The translations under genes were made by a program, and so were the position numbers. The notes under the pieces were generated by a model. It searched no databases and was not told the origin of the DNA. It worked only from the letters and a program-made list of their open reading frames with translations. A stretch of DNA of 64,000 nt, from the NCBI GenBank assembly GCA_019454045.1, contig SKCR01017714.1:36066-100065 (forward strand). The letters are read 5' to 3'. This document shows, in pieces, positions 1 through 11,447 of this stretch; position 1 is the first letter of the stretch, and each line of letters begins with the position of its first letter. The DNA comes from Zanthoxylum bungeanum. Its lineage: Eukaryota > Streptophyta > Magnoliopsida > Sapindales > Rutaceae.

Positions 1-381
1 ATGCTTGCTATATTTCAACCCACATTTATGCATGCAAAATTGAGACATAGATTATATGAAATACAAGAATTTAGTTGAGCTTTTGATTTACGCATGCGAA
101 TGTAGAAATAAAATGCCTTTAGGAATACATATTGCTAGATTCGATTAAACTATTGCACAAATCATTTTATTTCAAGTGGCACAAGTAAGGGACCATTCCG
201 AACCCAACGGTTTGAGGTCTTCCCTTGCGAGGGGTGAGTGCGACCTTAAATCTTTATCCTGGTTCACACCGGGTGGCGACTCCATTATTCTCCGGTTTAG
301 TCCCTCGCCTGCTACTCCATACTCCCAACCGGGACGCGAGCCCGGAACAGTATGCGTTGCCCAGTATCCTGTGTCACCACA
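1..381 (+). repeat. 5' LTR of A1, last 381 bp
   Basis: It is colinear with 11067-11447. It ends in CACCACA at 381, exactly like the 3' LTR at 11447. Short frames here are not genes, since the sequence is U5 of an LTR. Confidence 0.92.
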
Positions 382-384
382 GTC

Positions 385-402
385 TGGCAACTCCACTGGG
401 GA
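385..402 (+). other. Primer binding site of A1
   Basis: TGGCAACTCCACTGGGGA lies 3 nt after the LTR end. It has the form of the tRNA-primed PBS found in Tat/Ogre elements (TGGCGACTC.. type). It should be the minus-strand DNA start site. I infer the tRNA class and did not check it. Confidence 0.75.
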
Positions 403-1486
403 TAGAGAATTGGCCCCAAAATAATGTCTTGTAATGTGTATAATTTATACTTTATTTAATCGTATCCATAATGGGTTAAGGGGGTTTAACCAAAGCCATT
501 GTTTAAGCTAGGTAATGGTTGGTGTCTTGCTTCATTCACTACCTTTCGAGGAAAAGTTGTGAAGGCACCTACATTATCATTACCCATAGCTTGTTGTGAT
601 AGACTAGTTTGGAGGACTCGTTTTTTATTCTTTTCACCAAGCGATAAGAGCCTAAGAGGCTTGGGTATTTAAGAGAGTTCGCTCCACCCTCCCTCTGGGG
701 AATCTACAATGGGAAATCCATTCGACAGTTAGTCACACACCGTAACTCGTTGGCACGTATCGAAAGGTATAAAAATGGGAGTGCTAACTTGGTCGCTTGA
801 ACCCTTGAGTGGGGAGTCTTAGTTGTGGGCAATCCTTCGTCGGCGAGAGCCTTTGTCCACACTTCTGTAAACCCGTATGTGAACCTTAGAAATTATTTAT
901 TCTATGCTTATGTTTGGGAACATCACCGTTTGGATCCATTTGGACCTTTTGTCATGAGGTATGGGCTTGTTGGGCCATTTAAACTGGGACAAGAACATAT
1001 CCTATGACGATTGGGCCAAAAGCTTCTAAAATGCCGATGGGCCACGTATGTTTGTGTTTGGGAACATTATCATTTGGATGCAGTTGGACTTCTTGTCAGA
1101 AATGCGAACTTGTTGGGCCATTTAAACTAGGACGAGTTCGTATCCTATGACAATTAGGCCAAAAGCTTCTGAAATACCGATGGGCCATCTTGTGTGTGGG
1201 CCTTTCATCATTTGCAGTCATTTGGCCACATTATTGCAAAGTGTAAGCCTGTTGGGCCTTTTTCAACTGGGACAAGTTTGCACCGCGCAATGGCGTGATT
1301 GAATACTTTAAAATGGTGTTGAGCCGATTATGTGAGAATCTTTAAATAAGTTGATATATTTTTTATGTTGCATGCATCTCATTCATACGTATATCTTGTT
1401 AACACCCTCTATGTCTATAAAAAGGCATCATAGATTCCTGTTGGGTTAGAAAAGAGGGAAGACTTACCAAAATACTGAGAACAGAT
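403..1486 (+). other. Untranslated leader of A1
   Basis: There are about 1.1 kb between PBS and gag with no convincing reading frame. Bases 465-740 match a leader-like stretch in copia element D (39662-39965), including 34 identical bases at 663-696. Bases 912-1300 are a tandem repeat with a unit of about 142 bp. Long leaders are usual for Tat elements. Confidence 0.75.
912..1300 (+). repeat. Tandem repeat in A1 leader, unit about 142 bp, 2.7 copies
   Basis: Units start at 912, 1055 and about 1196. Each has a GTTTGGGAACAT-type start, then GTTGGGCC, AACTGGGACAAG and GCCAAAAGCTTCT blocks. The third unit is more diverged and shorter. The GTTGGGCC and GGGCCA words resemble plant telo-box/TCP-like GGGCC motifs, but this may be chance. 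Confidence 0.8.
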
Positions 1487-2700
1487 ATGAGTGAATCAGA
1501 TATTGAGGTATCCCGTATAGATCAGTTGGAAAACAGTCTCACCAAGATTACTGAACAGTTGCAAGCCTTGACTATTGCTGTGGCTGGTATGGCTATGCCC
1601 CGTTGTTGGGGGAAATTCTGAAAATATGAGGCGTGAGGAGCCTCCAAATAGGTTGGGGGATGATATCCCCGCTTTTAATGACGACATGGCAGAATATGCA
1701 ACAAGCAGAATGATTGGGTCTCCAACAAATTTCAGAAGCTTCGGGATCAGGTTGAAACAGTTACCCGTAAGATGATGGGTAAACATAAAGAGTTTTTAGA
1801 TTATGAGGCAATGACATTCAAAGAACAGTTGCCGGCTCAGTTCAAGATGCCAGATATGGCTAAGTTTAGCGGGAATGGGGATTCGAGGGTCCATCTCCGT
1901 CAGTATGTTTCAGTTATGAGTTCAGTGGGTTTATCCAAGCGTCAGGTGCAGAAAATGTTTGGGATGTCACTCGAAGGGGCATCGGTAGTTTGGTATCACA
2001 GCCTTGTGAAGAAGGTTAGGGAAGATTGGAGGGAGTTGGCTGATGCTTTTCTGAAGCAATATGTCACGGACTTAGAGATTGATTTGTCACTCCGTGATTT
2101 GGAGAACACTAAGTAGAAGCCGGAGGAAAGCTTCAAGGAGTATGTAGACCGCTGGAAAAGCTAGCTCCTAAAGATGCAGACTCGGCCTCTGATAAGGACC
2201 AAATTAAGAGGATCATCAAGGGCACCAAGCCGTCCATCTATGGGAAACTGAGGAGGATGACCTCCATGATCAACGACTTCCGAAAGTTGAGGGAAACCGT
2301 CATGGATATTGAAGAAGAAGAGGCAGAAAACAGAAAGTTCTATGGCCTAAATAGGAGGCCCATTGGGGGAACATCGGGTACCAAACCTGTTTCTGCGGAG
2401 ATTGCTGCCATCCGAAATCGGAGGTTCTCCAACTTAGGGAGACCCTTGTCTAAGGTACTGGAGAAATTGAAAAGGCAAAGACTTCTGAAACCCTTGGAAG
2501 CCAAACCATTACCCAACCCCCACCATCACATTATAACCTAAACCTTTACTGCCACTTTCACCAAAAAAAGGGCCATGACACCGACAATTGCCCCCGACTC
2601 CGCCATGAAATCCAAGACCTGATAGACTCCAAGAAAATACCCGACCCAGAAACAGAACAACCTGACACACACAGAAACCCCTTACCCAAACTACCGTGTC
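1487..2700 (+). pseudogene. gag: gag of A1 (broken)
   Basis: The ATG at 1487 opens a frame starting MSESDIEVSRIDQLENSL with a coiled-coil-like spacing, stopped at about 1620 by a frameshift. The gag core follows at 1772-2116: PAQFKMPDMAKFSGNGDSR, then a W at the conserved place in VVWYHSL, then a LADAFLKQY motif. It ends in a TAG at 2114 (probably from a CAG codon). The capsid tail continues at 2257-2541 in another frame. A short-spaced zinc-knuckle-like motif, YCHFHQKKGHDTDNCP, is at about 2549-2600 and is typical of Tat Gag. Gag forms the virus-like particle and packages element RNA. At least three lesions make this copy non-functional. Confidence 0.85.
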
Positions 2701-2718
2701 GTACCACCACCGACCTAT

Positions 2719-3540
2719 ATGATAAACTCTGGCCTACCCGAAAGACTTATCCTCAAATCCTTTGACCACCAAGCCTATTGCCTTGGAATTTGGGACAGTA
2801 ATAGTGAAGATGAGATAGAACAAGGGCAGAATTTCTGGCTAGACTTCTCTAGTAGTGATGAAGAAGAAGTGAGGGGGATGACACGTAGTGGACGTTTCAA
2901 CAATGTATGACTGAGAAGGGCAAGAAAGTATTAGTAGATAGTAGAGAAGTGGTTGAGAATGCAGAGAATACTGAGGGGGATACAGTGCTGAGATAGTTGA
3001 AAAAGACCCGAGCACAAGTGAGTATCTGGGATTTGTTGTGTACGTCTCAAGAGCACAGGCGGGCCATGGTTGAGGCCTTAAATAAGATAGTGGTAACGGA
3101 GGATGCCAACCCTGCAATGTTTGTTGGGTCAGTGCAAAATGAGGCTTTGCAGGCAATCACTTTTTCTGAGGAAGAACTCCCGGCTGAGGGGAGAAATCAT
3201 AATAGACCTTTGTTTATCAGAGCTGAAGTAAGGGGTAAAAGGACCTCTTGTGTAATGGTGGATGATGGCTCATCTATTAATGTGTGCCAGTTGAAGATTT
3301 TGGCCAAGCTGGGTATAAAGGCAACATATTTGGATTCCTCTAGTATGACTATCAAGGCTTATGATGATAGTAAGCGAGGAGTTGAGGGTACATTTGTGGC
3401 AGCGGTCAAGGTTGGCCCAATTGAGGACGAAGTTGAGTTCACTGTGCTGGATATCCCAGCCATTTTTGCCTTATTATTGGGAAGGCCTTGGTTTCATAAG
3501 CTTGGGGGCGTGCACTCCACTCTACATCAGATGATGTGAG
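2719..3540 (+). pseudogene. Protease region of A1 pol (broken)
   Basis: The segment 2719-2910 ends in MTRSGRF, the linker usually found just before the Tat protease. The frame 2997-3539 holds the aspartic protease: catalytic VDDGSSINV (about 3258-3284) and the flap-end motif LLGRPW (about 3474-3491). DDGSS in place of D(S/T)GA is usual for Tat proteases. It would cut the Gag-Pol polyprotein. Stops at 2908, 2995 and 3537 break the frame, and the ATG at 2997 is only the first one after a stop, not a real start. Confidence 0.85.
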
Positions 3541-4037
3541 GGAGAGATTGTCACCATCCGAGCTGAGGTGGACAATACTGTGGCCGCTTTGGAAATACAA
3601 CCTTTCACGAGGTTCCAAGTGTCGATAACTTTTGAGGAATGGGTGGATCCTAAGGTGGCTAGGATCATGGGAAAAATGAAAAAATGAAGTATGAGTCGGG
3701 TGAGGGTTCAAAACGGCCGAACTTTAGAGGACAGACTACTCGGAGGGGTGGTCTGGGATATAAGTCTGATGAAGATAAGCTGAAGGTTAAAAAGAAAGGG
3801 TTGAAACTGGCAGATTATTTTATGAAGGCTTCGGGGTATCAAGGTGAGCCTGAACCGATAGAGGTTAAGGGGATTGTGGTGCCGGGTTTTGAGATCTTCC
3901 AAGAGATGCTGGGTAAGAAGCCGCTGACTGAAGAAGTTGTGGAGAAAGAGAATTGGGAAGAAGAACTGATGAAGTTAGAGAGCCTTACTCTTGAGGGGGA
4001 TAAAGAGCCTTAGAAGAACCTGGTTACGAAGGATGAA
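3541..4037 (+). pseudogene. PR-RT linker of A1 pol (broken)
   Basis: The open stretch 3684-4013 encodes a charged, lysine- and glutamate-rich segment with no known domain. It lies between PR and RT in the place where Tat Pol has a long spacer. It ends in TAG at 4011 (AAAGAGCCT then TAG), after which the RT frame resumes at 4038. I assign it to pol only by position. Confidence 0.6.
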
Positions 4038-5648
4038 GTGTATGCAGATGATGAAGACATTTATCTTCCTGATTTATTTGAATATACTCCCGCACTAATT
4101 AGCAATAAAGATAATCGGTTTGCTTATTTACCCGAGTCTTTTTCCTCTAACTTGCATGACTTGAGTATATTCGATATCAACTCCACCAAAATAAATGCAC
4201 TTAACCTTGGTACACCTGAGAATCCTAAGGAAATTTTGATTGCAAGTGAAGTTACCGCTGAAGAGCGGGAGAAATTAGAAGAAGTATTGGTCAGATATGC
4301 CAAAGTGTTTGATTGGTCCTATGAGGACATGCCGGGGGTAGACAGAAGCATTGCCCAACACACAATACCAACTTATCCGAACATGAGGCCAGTGAAATAG
4401 AAACTTCGACGGATGAGACCAGAATGGGCTGAGAAAGTTAGAGAATAAGTCAAGAAACAGATAGATGTGGGATTCCTGGAAGTGGTAAAGTATCATGAAT
4501 GGTTAGCAAATATTGTGCCAGTGCCGAAGAAAGACGGGAAAGTGAGAATGTGTGTGGATTATAGAGATCTCAACAAGGCTTGCCCGAAAGATGATTTTCC
4601 TCTACCGCATATAGATGTTCTGGTTGATAGTGCAGCTTTATCTGCCATGTACTCATTTACAGATGGATTTTTGGGGTACAATCAGGTTCTTATGGTTGAA
4701 GAAGACAAGCACAAAAATGCCTTCATCACAGAGTGGGGTACTTATTGTTACAAGGTAATTCCGTTTGGGCTCAAGAATGCAGGAGCTACTTATCAGCGGA
4801 TGGCCACCACATTATTCCATGATTTGATGCACAAAGAGATTGAAGTGTATGTGGATGACATGATGGTGAAATCAGAGACAAGAATTGGGCACATAAAAGC
4901 ACTTGAAAAGTTCCTTCAGAGAGATGACAAATACTACTTGCGGCTGAATCCCAAGAAATGTGCGTTTGGGGTGACATCAAGAAAACTGCTGGGACATACA
5001 GTGGGAATGGGAGGAATTGAGGTAGACTCAGAAAAGATCAAAGCAATCATAGAAATGCCTGCACCGAAGACAGAAAAAGAAGTCAGAGTATTCTGGGGAA
5101 GAAAGATTCAGTACATCATTCGGTTCATCGCCAAGTTGACATCAGTATGTGAGCCTATCTTCAAACTGTTGAGAAAAGATCAGCCAGTGAGATGGAACGA
5201 ACAGTGTCAGACAACCTTCGATAAAATCATAGAGTACTTGGTAAAGCCTCATGTATTGAAACCTCCGAGACCTGGCAGACCTTTGATATTGTATTTGGCC
5301 ATAGAATTAGAAGCACGGGGGGCAATGATGGTACAGGCAGATGAAGCGGGGGTAGAACATGTATTTTATTATCTGAGTAAGAAGATGCTCCCGTATGAGG
5401 CTCGGTATCAAGAAGTAGAGAAGATCTTTCTTGCAGTGGTATGGGCTTCCAGAAAGTTACGGTATTATTTCCAGTCTTACAAGATCCAAGTAGTGGCAAA
5501 GGAGAATCCACTGAAATATCTTCATTCAGTGCCTTCGCTAGTAGGGAAACTAGGCAGATGGTTAGTATTGCTGATAGAGTTTGACATTGAGTATCTCACC
5601 TCCAAAGTGATCAAAGGGCGAGCAGTAGCAGAGTTTCTGGCATTGTAA
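4038..5648 (+). pseudogene. pol: Reverse transcriptase and first RNase H of A1
   Basis: RT begins at 4038. The entry part ends with a stop at 4398 after RSIAQHTIPTYPNMRPVK. From 4467 a 393-residue frame carries the RT core: the palm motif CVDYRDLNKACPKDDFPLP, then SFTDGFLGYNQ, then PFGLKNAGATYQR, and the catalytic YVDD at 4848-4859. The gypsy-type RNase H follows from about 5270 (RPLILYLAIE through YLTSKVIKGRAVAEFLA) and looks weakened at its acidic residues, as is usual in elements that have gained a second RNase H. The domain copies element RNA into DNA inside the particle. The stop at 4398, a further TAA at about 4446 and the TAA at 5646 interrupt it. Confidence 0.92.
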
Positions 5649-6287
5649 CCTATTGAAGGGGATCAGTATAAGTTTGAATTTCCAGATGAAGAGATCCAAG
5701 CAATAACAGTTCAGAGATGGAAGATGTATTTTGACGGAGCAGTGAATTACAGAGGAGCCGAAATTGGGATCGTGATACTGACCCCCGAGGGAAAGACTTT
5801 TCCTTTGGCCAAGAGGTTGACGTTCAGAGTGACTAACAACATGGCCGAGTATGAAGCATGTGCTTTTGGTTTGACAGCATTGATAGCCTTGAAGGCTGGG
5901 AGTGTGGAAGTCTACGGAGATTCTATGTTGGTAGTCCAGCAAATGCGAGGAGAATGGGAATTGAAAGAAGAACAGTTGAAACCTTATCTTTTTCACCTCA
6001 GAAAGTTGGCACAGGTTATCCCCGATTGTAAGTTTCAGCACTTGCCGAGAGAAGAGAATCAGATGGCAGACGCACTGGCTACACTTGCAGTGACTTGGGA
6101 AAATCCAGAAAAGTTGGTGATGAGACCGTTGATACTGACAACAGTGAGCAGACCTGTTTATGAGACACAAATAATTCTAGAGGTAGAGGTCAACGATCGT
6201 AAACCTTGGTATCATGACATTCAGAGGTATCTGGAACATGGGGAGCTCCCGGAAGAGGCAGGCAGAAAAGACAAAATAGCCGTTTAG
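5649..6287 (+). pseudogene. Second, archaeal-type RNase H of A1
   Basis: The frame 5724-6287 starts MYFDGAVNYRGAEIGIVI, with the first acidic residue in YFDG. It continues with NNMAEYEACAFGL (catalytic Glu), VYGDSMLVVQQ (catalytic Asp) and ENQMADALATLA (last Asp), so all four acidic positions look present. This fold, separate from the gypsy RNase H just upstream, is the diagnostic acquisition of the Tat lineage. It would remove RNA from the RNA-DNA hybrid. The stop at 6285 separates it from integrase. Confidence 0.93.
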
Positions 6288-7437
6288 AAGTTAGCTTCCC
6301 AGTATGTGATTTTGAAAGGGGAACTGTACAAGAGGCAAGCAAACAATATTCAGTTGAAGTGTTTGAGAAAAGAAGAAGCTCAACATGTATGGAAGAAGTA
6401 CACACCGGGGTATGTGGTCCGCACATGAACGGGTTGAATCTGTCCCGCAAGATAGTGAGACAAGGTTTTATTGGTCAACCATGGAAACAGACTGCGTGAA
6501 GATGGTAAAGTACTGTCATAATTGTCAAGCACACGGTAATTTGAATCACTTGTCGCGCACAAAGTTGCACGGGTTGTCAAAGCCGTGGCCCTTCTCAGCA
6601 TGGGGAATTGATATGATTGGAGAAATTCGACCGAATGCATCAAATGAGCATCGCTTCATAGTAGTGGCAGTAGATTACTTCTCGAAGTGGGTGGAAGCCG
6701 AATCATTCCGCAATGTTACAGTAAAACAGATGGCAAAGTTTATAGCTCGGAATCTTATTTGTCGGTACGGTATGCTGCATCATGTAGTGACAGACAACGG
6801 AGTTTAGTTTCAACGAGAGACGAAAGTAATGTTACAGAAATACGGGATAGGCCACCACAAGTCATCACCGTACAGGCCGCAGACGAATGGGGCAGTTGAG
6901 GCAGCCAATAAGACTATAAAGACGATTTTAGCCAAGATGACAGAGAATTGCAGAGATTGGGCCGAGAAACTACCGTACGCCTTGTGGGGGTACAGAACAT
7001 CAGTAAGAACAGCAACATGAGCCACACCTTATTCTTTGGTCTATGGAATGGAAGCAGTATTGCCAGTAGAAGTGGAAATACAGTCTATGAGGGTATTAGC
7101 AGAGGCAGAATTACCGGAATGAGAATGGGCCGTACAGAGGTTTGATCAGTTAGCACTATTGGATGAGAAGAGAACTAAGTCTTTGTATCACATGCAGTTG
7201 TATCAGAAGAGACTAGCCCTAGCATTCAACAAGAAAGTACGCCCCACCAAGATCAGAAAGGGTGATTTGGTACTTAAGCAATCAAGGCCGTCGACGATAG
7301 ATCCAAGAGGAAAGTTCAGACCTAACTGGGAAGGACCTTACATAGTGTAGAAAGTAATGGGAAATGGAGCACTGACGCTGTCAGACTTGGAAGGGAACGA
7401 GTTCACCGAGCCGATCAACGTAGACAGATTGAAGTAG
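6288..7437 (+). pseudogene. Integrase of A1 (broken)
   Basis: The zinc-binding region has HTGVCGPHMNGL and then CHNCQAHG (H-H-C-C), shifted by an indel near 6450. The catalytic core shows AWGIDMIGEI (first Asp), VVTDNGV (second Asp, just before a stop at 6805) and then NGAVEAANKTIK (Glu). The C-terminal part at 7159-7350 ends FRPNWEGPYIV and is followed in frame by a short tail ending INVDRLK with TAG at 7435-7437. Stops lie at 6805, 7018 and 7348. The DDE residues themselves are kept. No chromodomain is seen, as expected for Tat. Confidence 0.9.
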
Positions 7438-8230
7438 TATTTTACCTGAAGGAGAAAGGACCGAGCAGTCACCAAGGGAATTGGTAGAAGACCTAACCCA
7501 ACGGAATAAGAAAATCATTCATGCATACACGTAACATTGCATTCTCTTCGTGTTTGTTTTTGTTTTATGCTCACAGGTTCGAAGAAAGGAGAAAGCGGCA
7601 GAAGTGAGCCAAACAACGTCAGCATAGTTTCAGTTTTGGGGATGAGTCCTAGGGGGCGAGGCCCACATCAGCAGTTTTGAGGATAAGTCCCAGAGGGCGA
7701 GGCCCATATCGATTTGAGGGCGAGGCCCATGTCAGCTTGGGGGCGAAGCCCATATCAGCTTGGGAGCGAGACCCCACATCATCATCAGTTTGAGGGCGAG
7801 GCCCATGTTAGTTTGGGGGCCAGGCCCATATCATCTTGAGGGCGAGGCCCACATTGTCAGCAATTTTAGGATGCGTCCCAAGGTCGAGGTGCCCCTGTTG
7901 TCAGTTGCAGTTCCGGGATGCGTCCCAGGGTCGAAGGCCCACTGCATCATCAGTTGTAGTTCCGGGATGCGTCCTAGGGTCGATGGCCCACTACATCATC
8001 GTTTCGAGGGCGAGGCCCTCATTTCTAGCGGTATCGGGATGCATCCCAGGGTTGAGGTGCCCCCGTTGTCGGTTGCAGCTATTGGGATGCATCCCAGGAT
8101 CGAGGTCCACTGCATCATCAGCTCAGCGGAGCAGCAGGCAAGTCAGGTGGCAGCTGGCGAGCCAGGTAAGTAAAAATACATTACATAACATTGATAGGAT
8201 TGTTCAAAGTCACACACTGCACAAGTCCCA
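7438..8230 (+). repeat. 3' UTR of A1 with GGGCGAGGCCCA-type repeats
   Basis: From about 7640 to 8130 the sequence is a chain of short degenerate repeats. One type is built on GAGGGCGAGGCCCAT, about 25-35 bp apart. The other is built on GGGATGCGTCCCAGGGTCGA, about 50-55 bp apart. Both carry small dyads (GGGC..GCCC, GGGA..TCCC). Long open frames across 7760-8312 arise because the repeats lack stops, and they are not genes. The same repeats occur inverted at 14680-15020 and 24005-24110. Confidence 0.85.
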
Positions 8231-8246
8231 TCAAAGTGGGGGTGAC
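8231..8246 (+). other. Polypurine tract of A1
   Basis: TCAAAGTGGGGGTGAC lies directly before the TGTAGG start of the 3' LTR. It would prime plus-strand DNA. The inverted Tat copy has the same tract at 14584-14603. Confidence 0.85.
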
Positions 8247-8900
8247 TGTAGGCATTGCATTTTGCATGTGAAACCCGAGGATGAGTCTCAGTTGGAGGCA
8301 CTACCTTTTTAGTTAAGGATATTGCGGGAAACGGTGGTCGGAAGGGAGTCGGTATTTCGTTAGATTTTTATTCACTTGTTTAGCGTCAAGCTCACTTATT
8401 GGACCTCCGTTTAAAGCACCTTTGGCCTAAAAAACCCGCAAACCTTTTAATCTTGGCCCAACCCACTCACCAAGCCAACACAACATCAAACACCTAACCA
8501 AGCCCACGCCCAGCACCAAGCCCATGGCCATATCACCCTAAAATACCTCCAAATTAAATCAAATACTAAATTAAATAATGTAATTGAAAAAAAAATTTAA
8601 ACCATTTACCAAATTAAATAAGACATAAAATATAATTATACCAAATTAAAATATTGTAACTTCCTAACTTAAAATATTATATACTAAATTAAAGAAATAT
8701 TATGCCTAATTAAAACCAATCATACCAAATTAAAAATATTGACTTCCTAATCTAACAAATTAAATGCCTAATTAACACCAATCAAATATTCAACCTTCCT
8801 AATTCACCAAAATTTGTCCCCCCCAATCAATCAAATATTTTCCTTGTTTGACACCAAATCCAATCTATTCCTTGTGAGACAAGAGGAAACCCTAGCCATT

Positions 8901-8912
8901 CTTTATATAAAC
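8901..8912 (+). promoter_or_regulatory. TATA box candidate of the Tat LTR
   Basis: CTTTATATAAAC lies about 650 bp into the LTR, followed by a C-rich stretch. This is a plausible core promoter, which would make U3 about 0.7 kb and leave a very long R-U5. Confidence 0.55.
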
Positions 8913-9723
8913 AACCCCTAACCAAGTCATTCACCCCTTCATACATTATTGATTCACGCCCAAGCCCTAGAATACAAGACACAATTCACACCCAAGAAGA
9001 AGTAACACATATAAAATTCTCTCCGTCCTCTCCCTCTATAGTCGAGAACATCATCTTCCTCAACCCCTCTATTGCCTAAAATTTTACAGCCCTTACTACC
9101 ATCAAATAGCCTCCTATTCACTACTGAAAACCATCCCCATAAACACCCACACATCACCAAAATTTACATCAAAAATAGCAACTGTATCACCGCAAATTAC
9201 ATCAAAAACTGCACCCCTGAATACGTAAAAAGTACACTCAAAACAGCAGCTACATCACCAAAATTTAGTCCTCCAAACAGTCCCTAAAACACCCCAAACC
9301 AGTAGTAAAAAAAACTGCACTTAAAACATTTAAAAAACTATCCCAAAACTGCATCACAAAACTGTCCAAAACCGAGACATATAACCGCACTTAAAACACC
9401 CAAAACTGTAACCTAATAGACCTGAAACAGTGACCAGAAAATACATCACAAACAATAGCAAAACGGAGTCAAAACAGTAGCTTGTGCAGAGAAATAGAGA
9501 GGAGAAAAGCAAACCAGTGAACCAGAAAAGTTGCGGAGCTTTATCCCTTCCAATCTTCTTGAAACGTGAGTCCGAAAGTCGACATAAAAGGTTAGACCTG
9601 AGGGTACCTTTCGCATCTATTTTCTTTCTTATTTTTACTGTTTATTGAATCGTATTCGCATGATTATTGTGAAGTGATGTATATTGTGGCCTTTGAATAA
9701 AACAGAAAATATGTCGCCTCTTG

Positions 9724-9817
9724 TGGTATATAAGATGGAAACCCGGACGTAAATTTCATAGCCGATTCCGAATGGACGGTAGTATGATCTGTACTCGGGA
9801 TACAACTCCACGTACCA
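9724..9817 (+). repeat. Shared 94-bp module, copy 1 in Tat LTR
   Basis: It runs from TGGTATATAAGATGG to CCACGTACCA. The ends form a short inverted repeat (TGGTA/TACCA). Copies are at 10637-10730, 26350-26442 (inverted) and 49196-49288 (in a copia element). It is not coding. Confidence 0.9.
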
Positions 9818-9911
9818 CTTGAGTAAATGGCGCATATTTTGTTTTATGTTTTTTTGATGTGTTTATTATTTGTTATTTAATTTCTGCATACTATTTATTT
9901 GTGTAATGATG

Positions 9912-10530
9912 TGATCGAGCGCATGGACTTAGTAAGTGGGACTGAAGGTCCTCTATTTTGAGGGGTTAAAATCCTTTACCACGATGCTTTGCCGCACCGG
10001 TCGATGTATATTTGGTTGAATGTAAGATGTGTTCAATCGGGTATACGAAGTCCGATATTATTGTCCTTGTTTCTTTATTTGCATTATGTTATTGTGCATG
10101 GGCTTAGTAAGTGGAATCAAAGGTTCTCTATGTTGAGGGATTAAAAGCCTTTGCCACGATGCTTTACCACGCCGGATGAGGTATATTCGATTTGATGTGA
10201 GATATGTTCAATCGAATACACGAAGTCCGATATCATTGTCTTTAATTTTTATATGTATTGTGTTGTTTGCGCATGGGCTTAGTTAGTGGGATTAAAGGTC
10301 CTCTAAGTGAAGGGGTTAAAATCCTTTACCACGATGCCTCACCGCGCCTCTCCTTATGTCATTTATCCTTTTGCACATCACTGCTTCACTTATATATGCA
10401 CTATGAAGTTCCATATAGTCATCTTTACTTTCACATGTATTGTAATGAAAAGCGCATGGGCTTATTATGTTGGATGAAAGGTTCTCCATTTGGGGGAAGA
10501 AAAGCCTAAAAGGCTACCTTTACCACGGTA
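9912..10530 (+). repeat. Four-unit tandem repeat in Tat LTR, unit about 175 bp
   Basis: Units begin at about 9919, 10096, 10270 and 10451 with GCGCATGGGCTTAGTAAGTG. They continue with AAAGGTCCTCTA, GGGGTTAAAATCCTTTACC and ACGATGC..ACCGCGCC. The repeat spacing holds, but the later parts of the units diverge. The + strand Tat LTR at 24323-24720 has three related units. Confidence 0.85.
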
Positions 10531-10636
10531 TTCGCTTCGCCTTTACTCCATTGATTGCGTCATTTACTCATGTCTTGGCTTGATATATTATCATTTATGT
10601 ATCCATATTATGATAGTATTCGGGTATTATCTCTCG

Positions 10637-10730
10637 TGGTATATCGGATGGAAACCCAGACGTAAATTCCGTAGCCGATTCCCAATGGACAGTAGTGCGG
10701 TCTATACTTGGGATACAATTCCACGTACCA
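10637..10730 (+). repeat. Shared 94-bp module, copy 2 in Tat LTR
   Basis: It has the same order of blocks as 9724-9817, with GTAGCCGATTCC and GGGATACAATTCCACGTACC kept. Confidence 0.9.
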
Positions 10731-11447
10731 TTTGAGAAAAGTGCCCACGTGTGTGTTTGTGTCAATATTAGTTATCTTCTTTCGCATCACACCACAACAT
10801 GCTTACTTTAATGCCTAATTGCCTCCTTAATTGTCTTTCTTTCTTTTTTGCATTATGCACTTAATTGCCTCTTTAGTTATTTATTTTCATTATGCGCTTA
10901 ATTGTCTTTCTTTAATATGCATGCTTGTATGAATGGTATTGGTTTACGCCTCTGTGTCTATTAATGTGAAATTGCGTAGTTGCCATCGTTTTGATATCGC
11001 ATGTTAGTATCATTATGATTTATTTGAGTTTCTATATTCATGAATGTTACATGCTTATGAAATTGTATGCTTGCTATATTTCAACCCACCTTTATGCATG
11101 CAAAATTGAGACATTGGTTATATGAAATACAAGAATTTAGTTGAGCTTTTGATTTACGCATGCGAACGTAGAAATAAAATGCCTTTAGGAATACATATTG
11201 CTAGATTCGATTAAACTATTGCACAAATCATTTTATTACAAGTGGCACAAGTAAGAGACCATTCCGAACCCAACGGTTTGAGGTCTTCCCTTGCGAGGGG
11301 TGACTGCGGCCTTAAATCTTTGTCCCGGTTCACACCGGGTGGCGACTCCATTATTCTCCGGTTTAGTCCCCCGCGGGCTACTCCGTACTCCCAACCGGGC
11401 CGCGAGCCCGGAATAACATGCGTCGCCCAATATCCTGTGTCACCACA

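Larger units (their letters stand above)
1..11447 (+). mobile_element. Ty3/gypsy Tat-lineage LTR retrotransposon (A1), 5' end outside window
   Basis: The order is LTR, PBS, leader, gag, PR, RT, RNase H, second RNase H, IN, 3' UTR, PPT, LTR. The second RNase H between the first and IN is the hallmark of the Tat/Ogre lineage. Window base 1 aligns with 11067 of the 3' LTR, so about 2.8 kb of the 5' LTR lies to the left of the window. The 381 aligned LTR bases have no net indel and about 20 mismatches by eye (near 5%), so the insertion is not recent. The right flank is a - strand copia fragment. AGTCC at 11448-11452 is the expected right copy of the target-site duplication, but the left copy is outside the window. 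All open frames are interrupted, so the copy cannot move by itself. Confidence 0.9.
8247..11447 (+). repeat. 3' LTR of A1, 3201 bp
   Basis: It starts TGTAGGCATTG after the PPT and ends CACCACA. The large size fits Tat/Ogre elements. Inside are a TATA-like box at 8901-8912, an A+C-rich stretch at about 9100-9480, a four-unit repeat at 9912-10530, and two copies of a module of about 94 bp (9724-9817 and 10637-10730). There is no coding sequence. Confidence 0.93.

Noticed and set aside
7760..8312. Two overlapping + frames of 137 and 158 codons
   Set aside because: They cover the GGGCGAGGCCCA repeats of the Tat 3' UTR. They are open only because the repeats lack stop triplets, and the second runs into the LTR.
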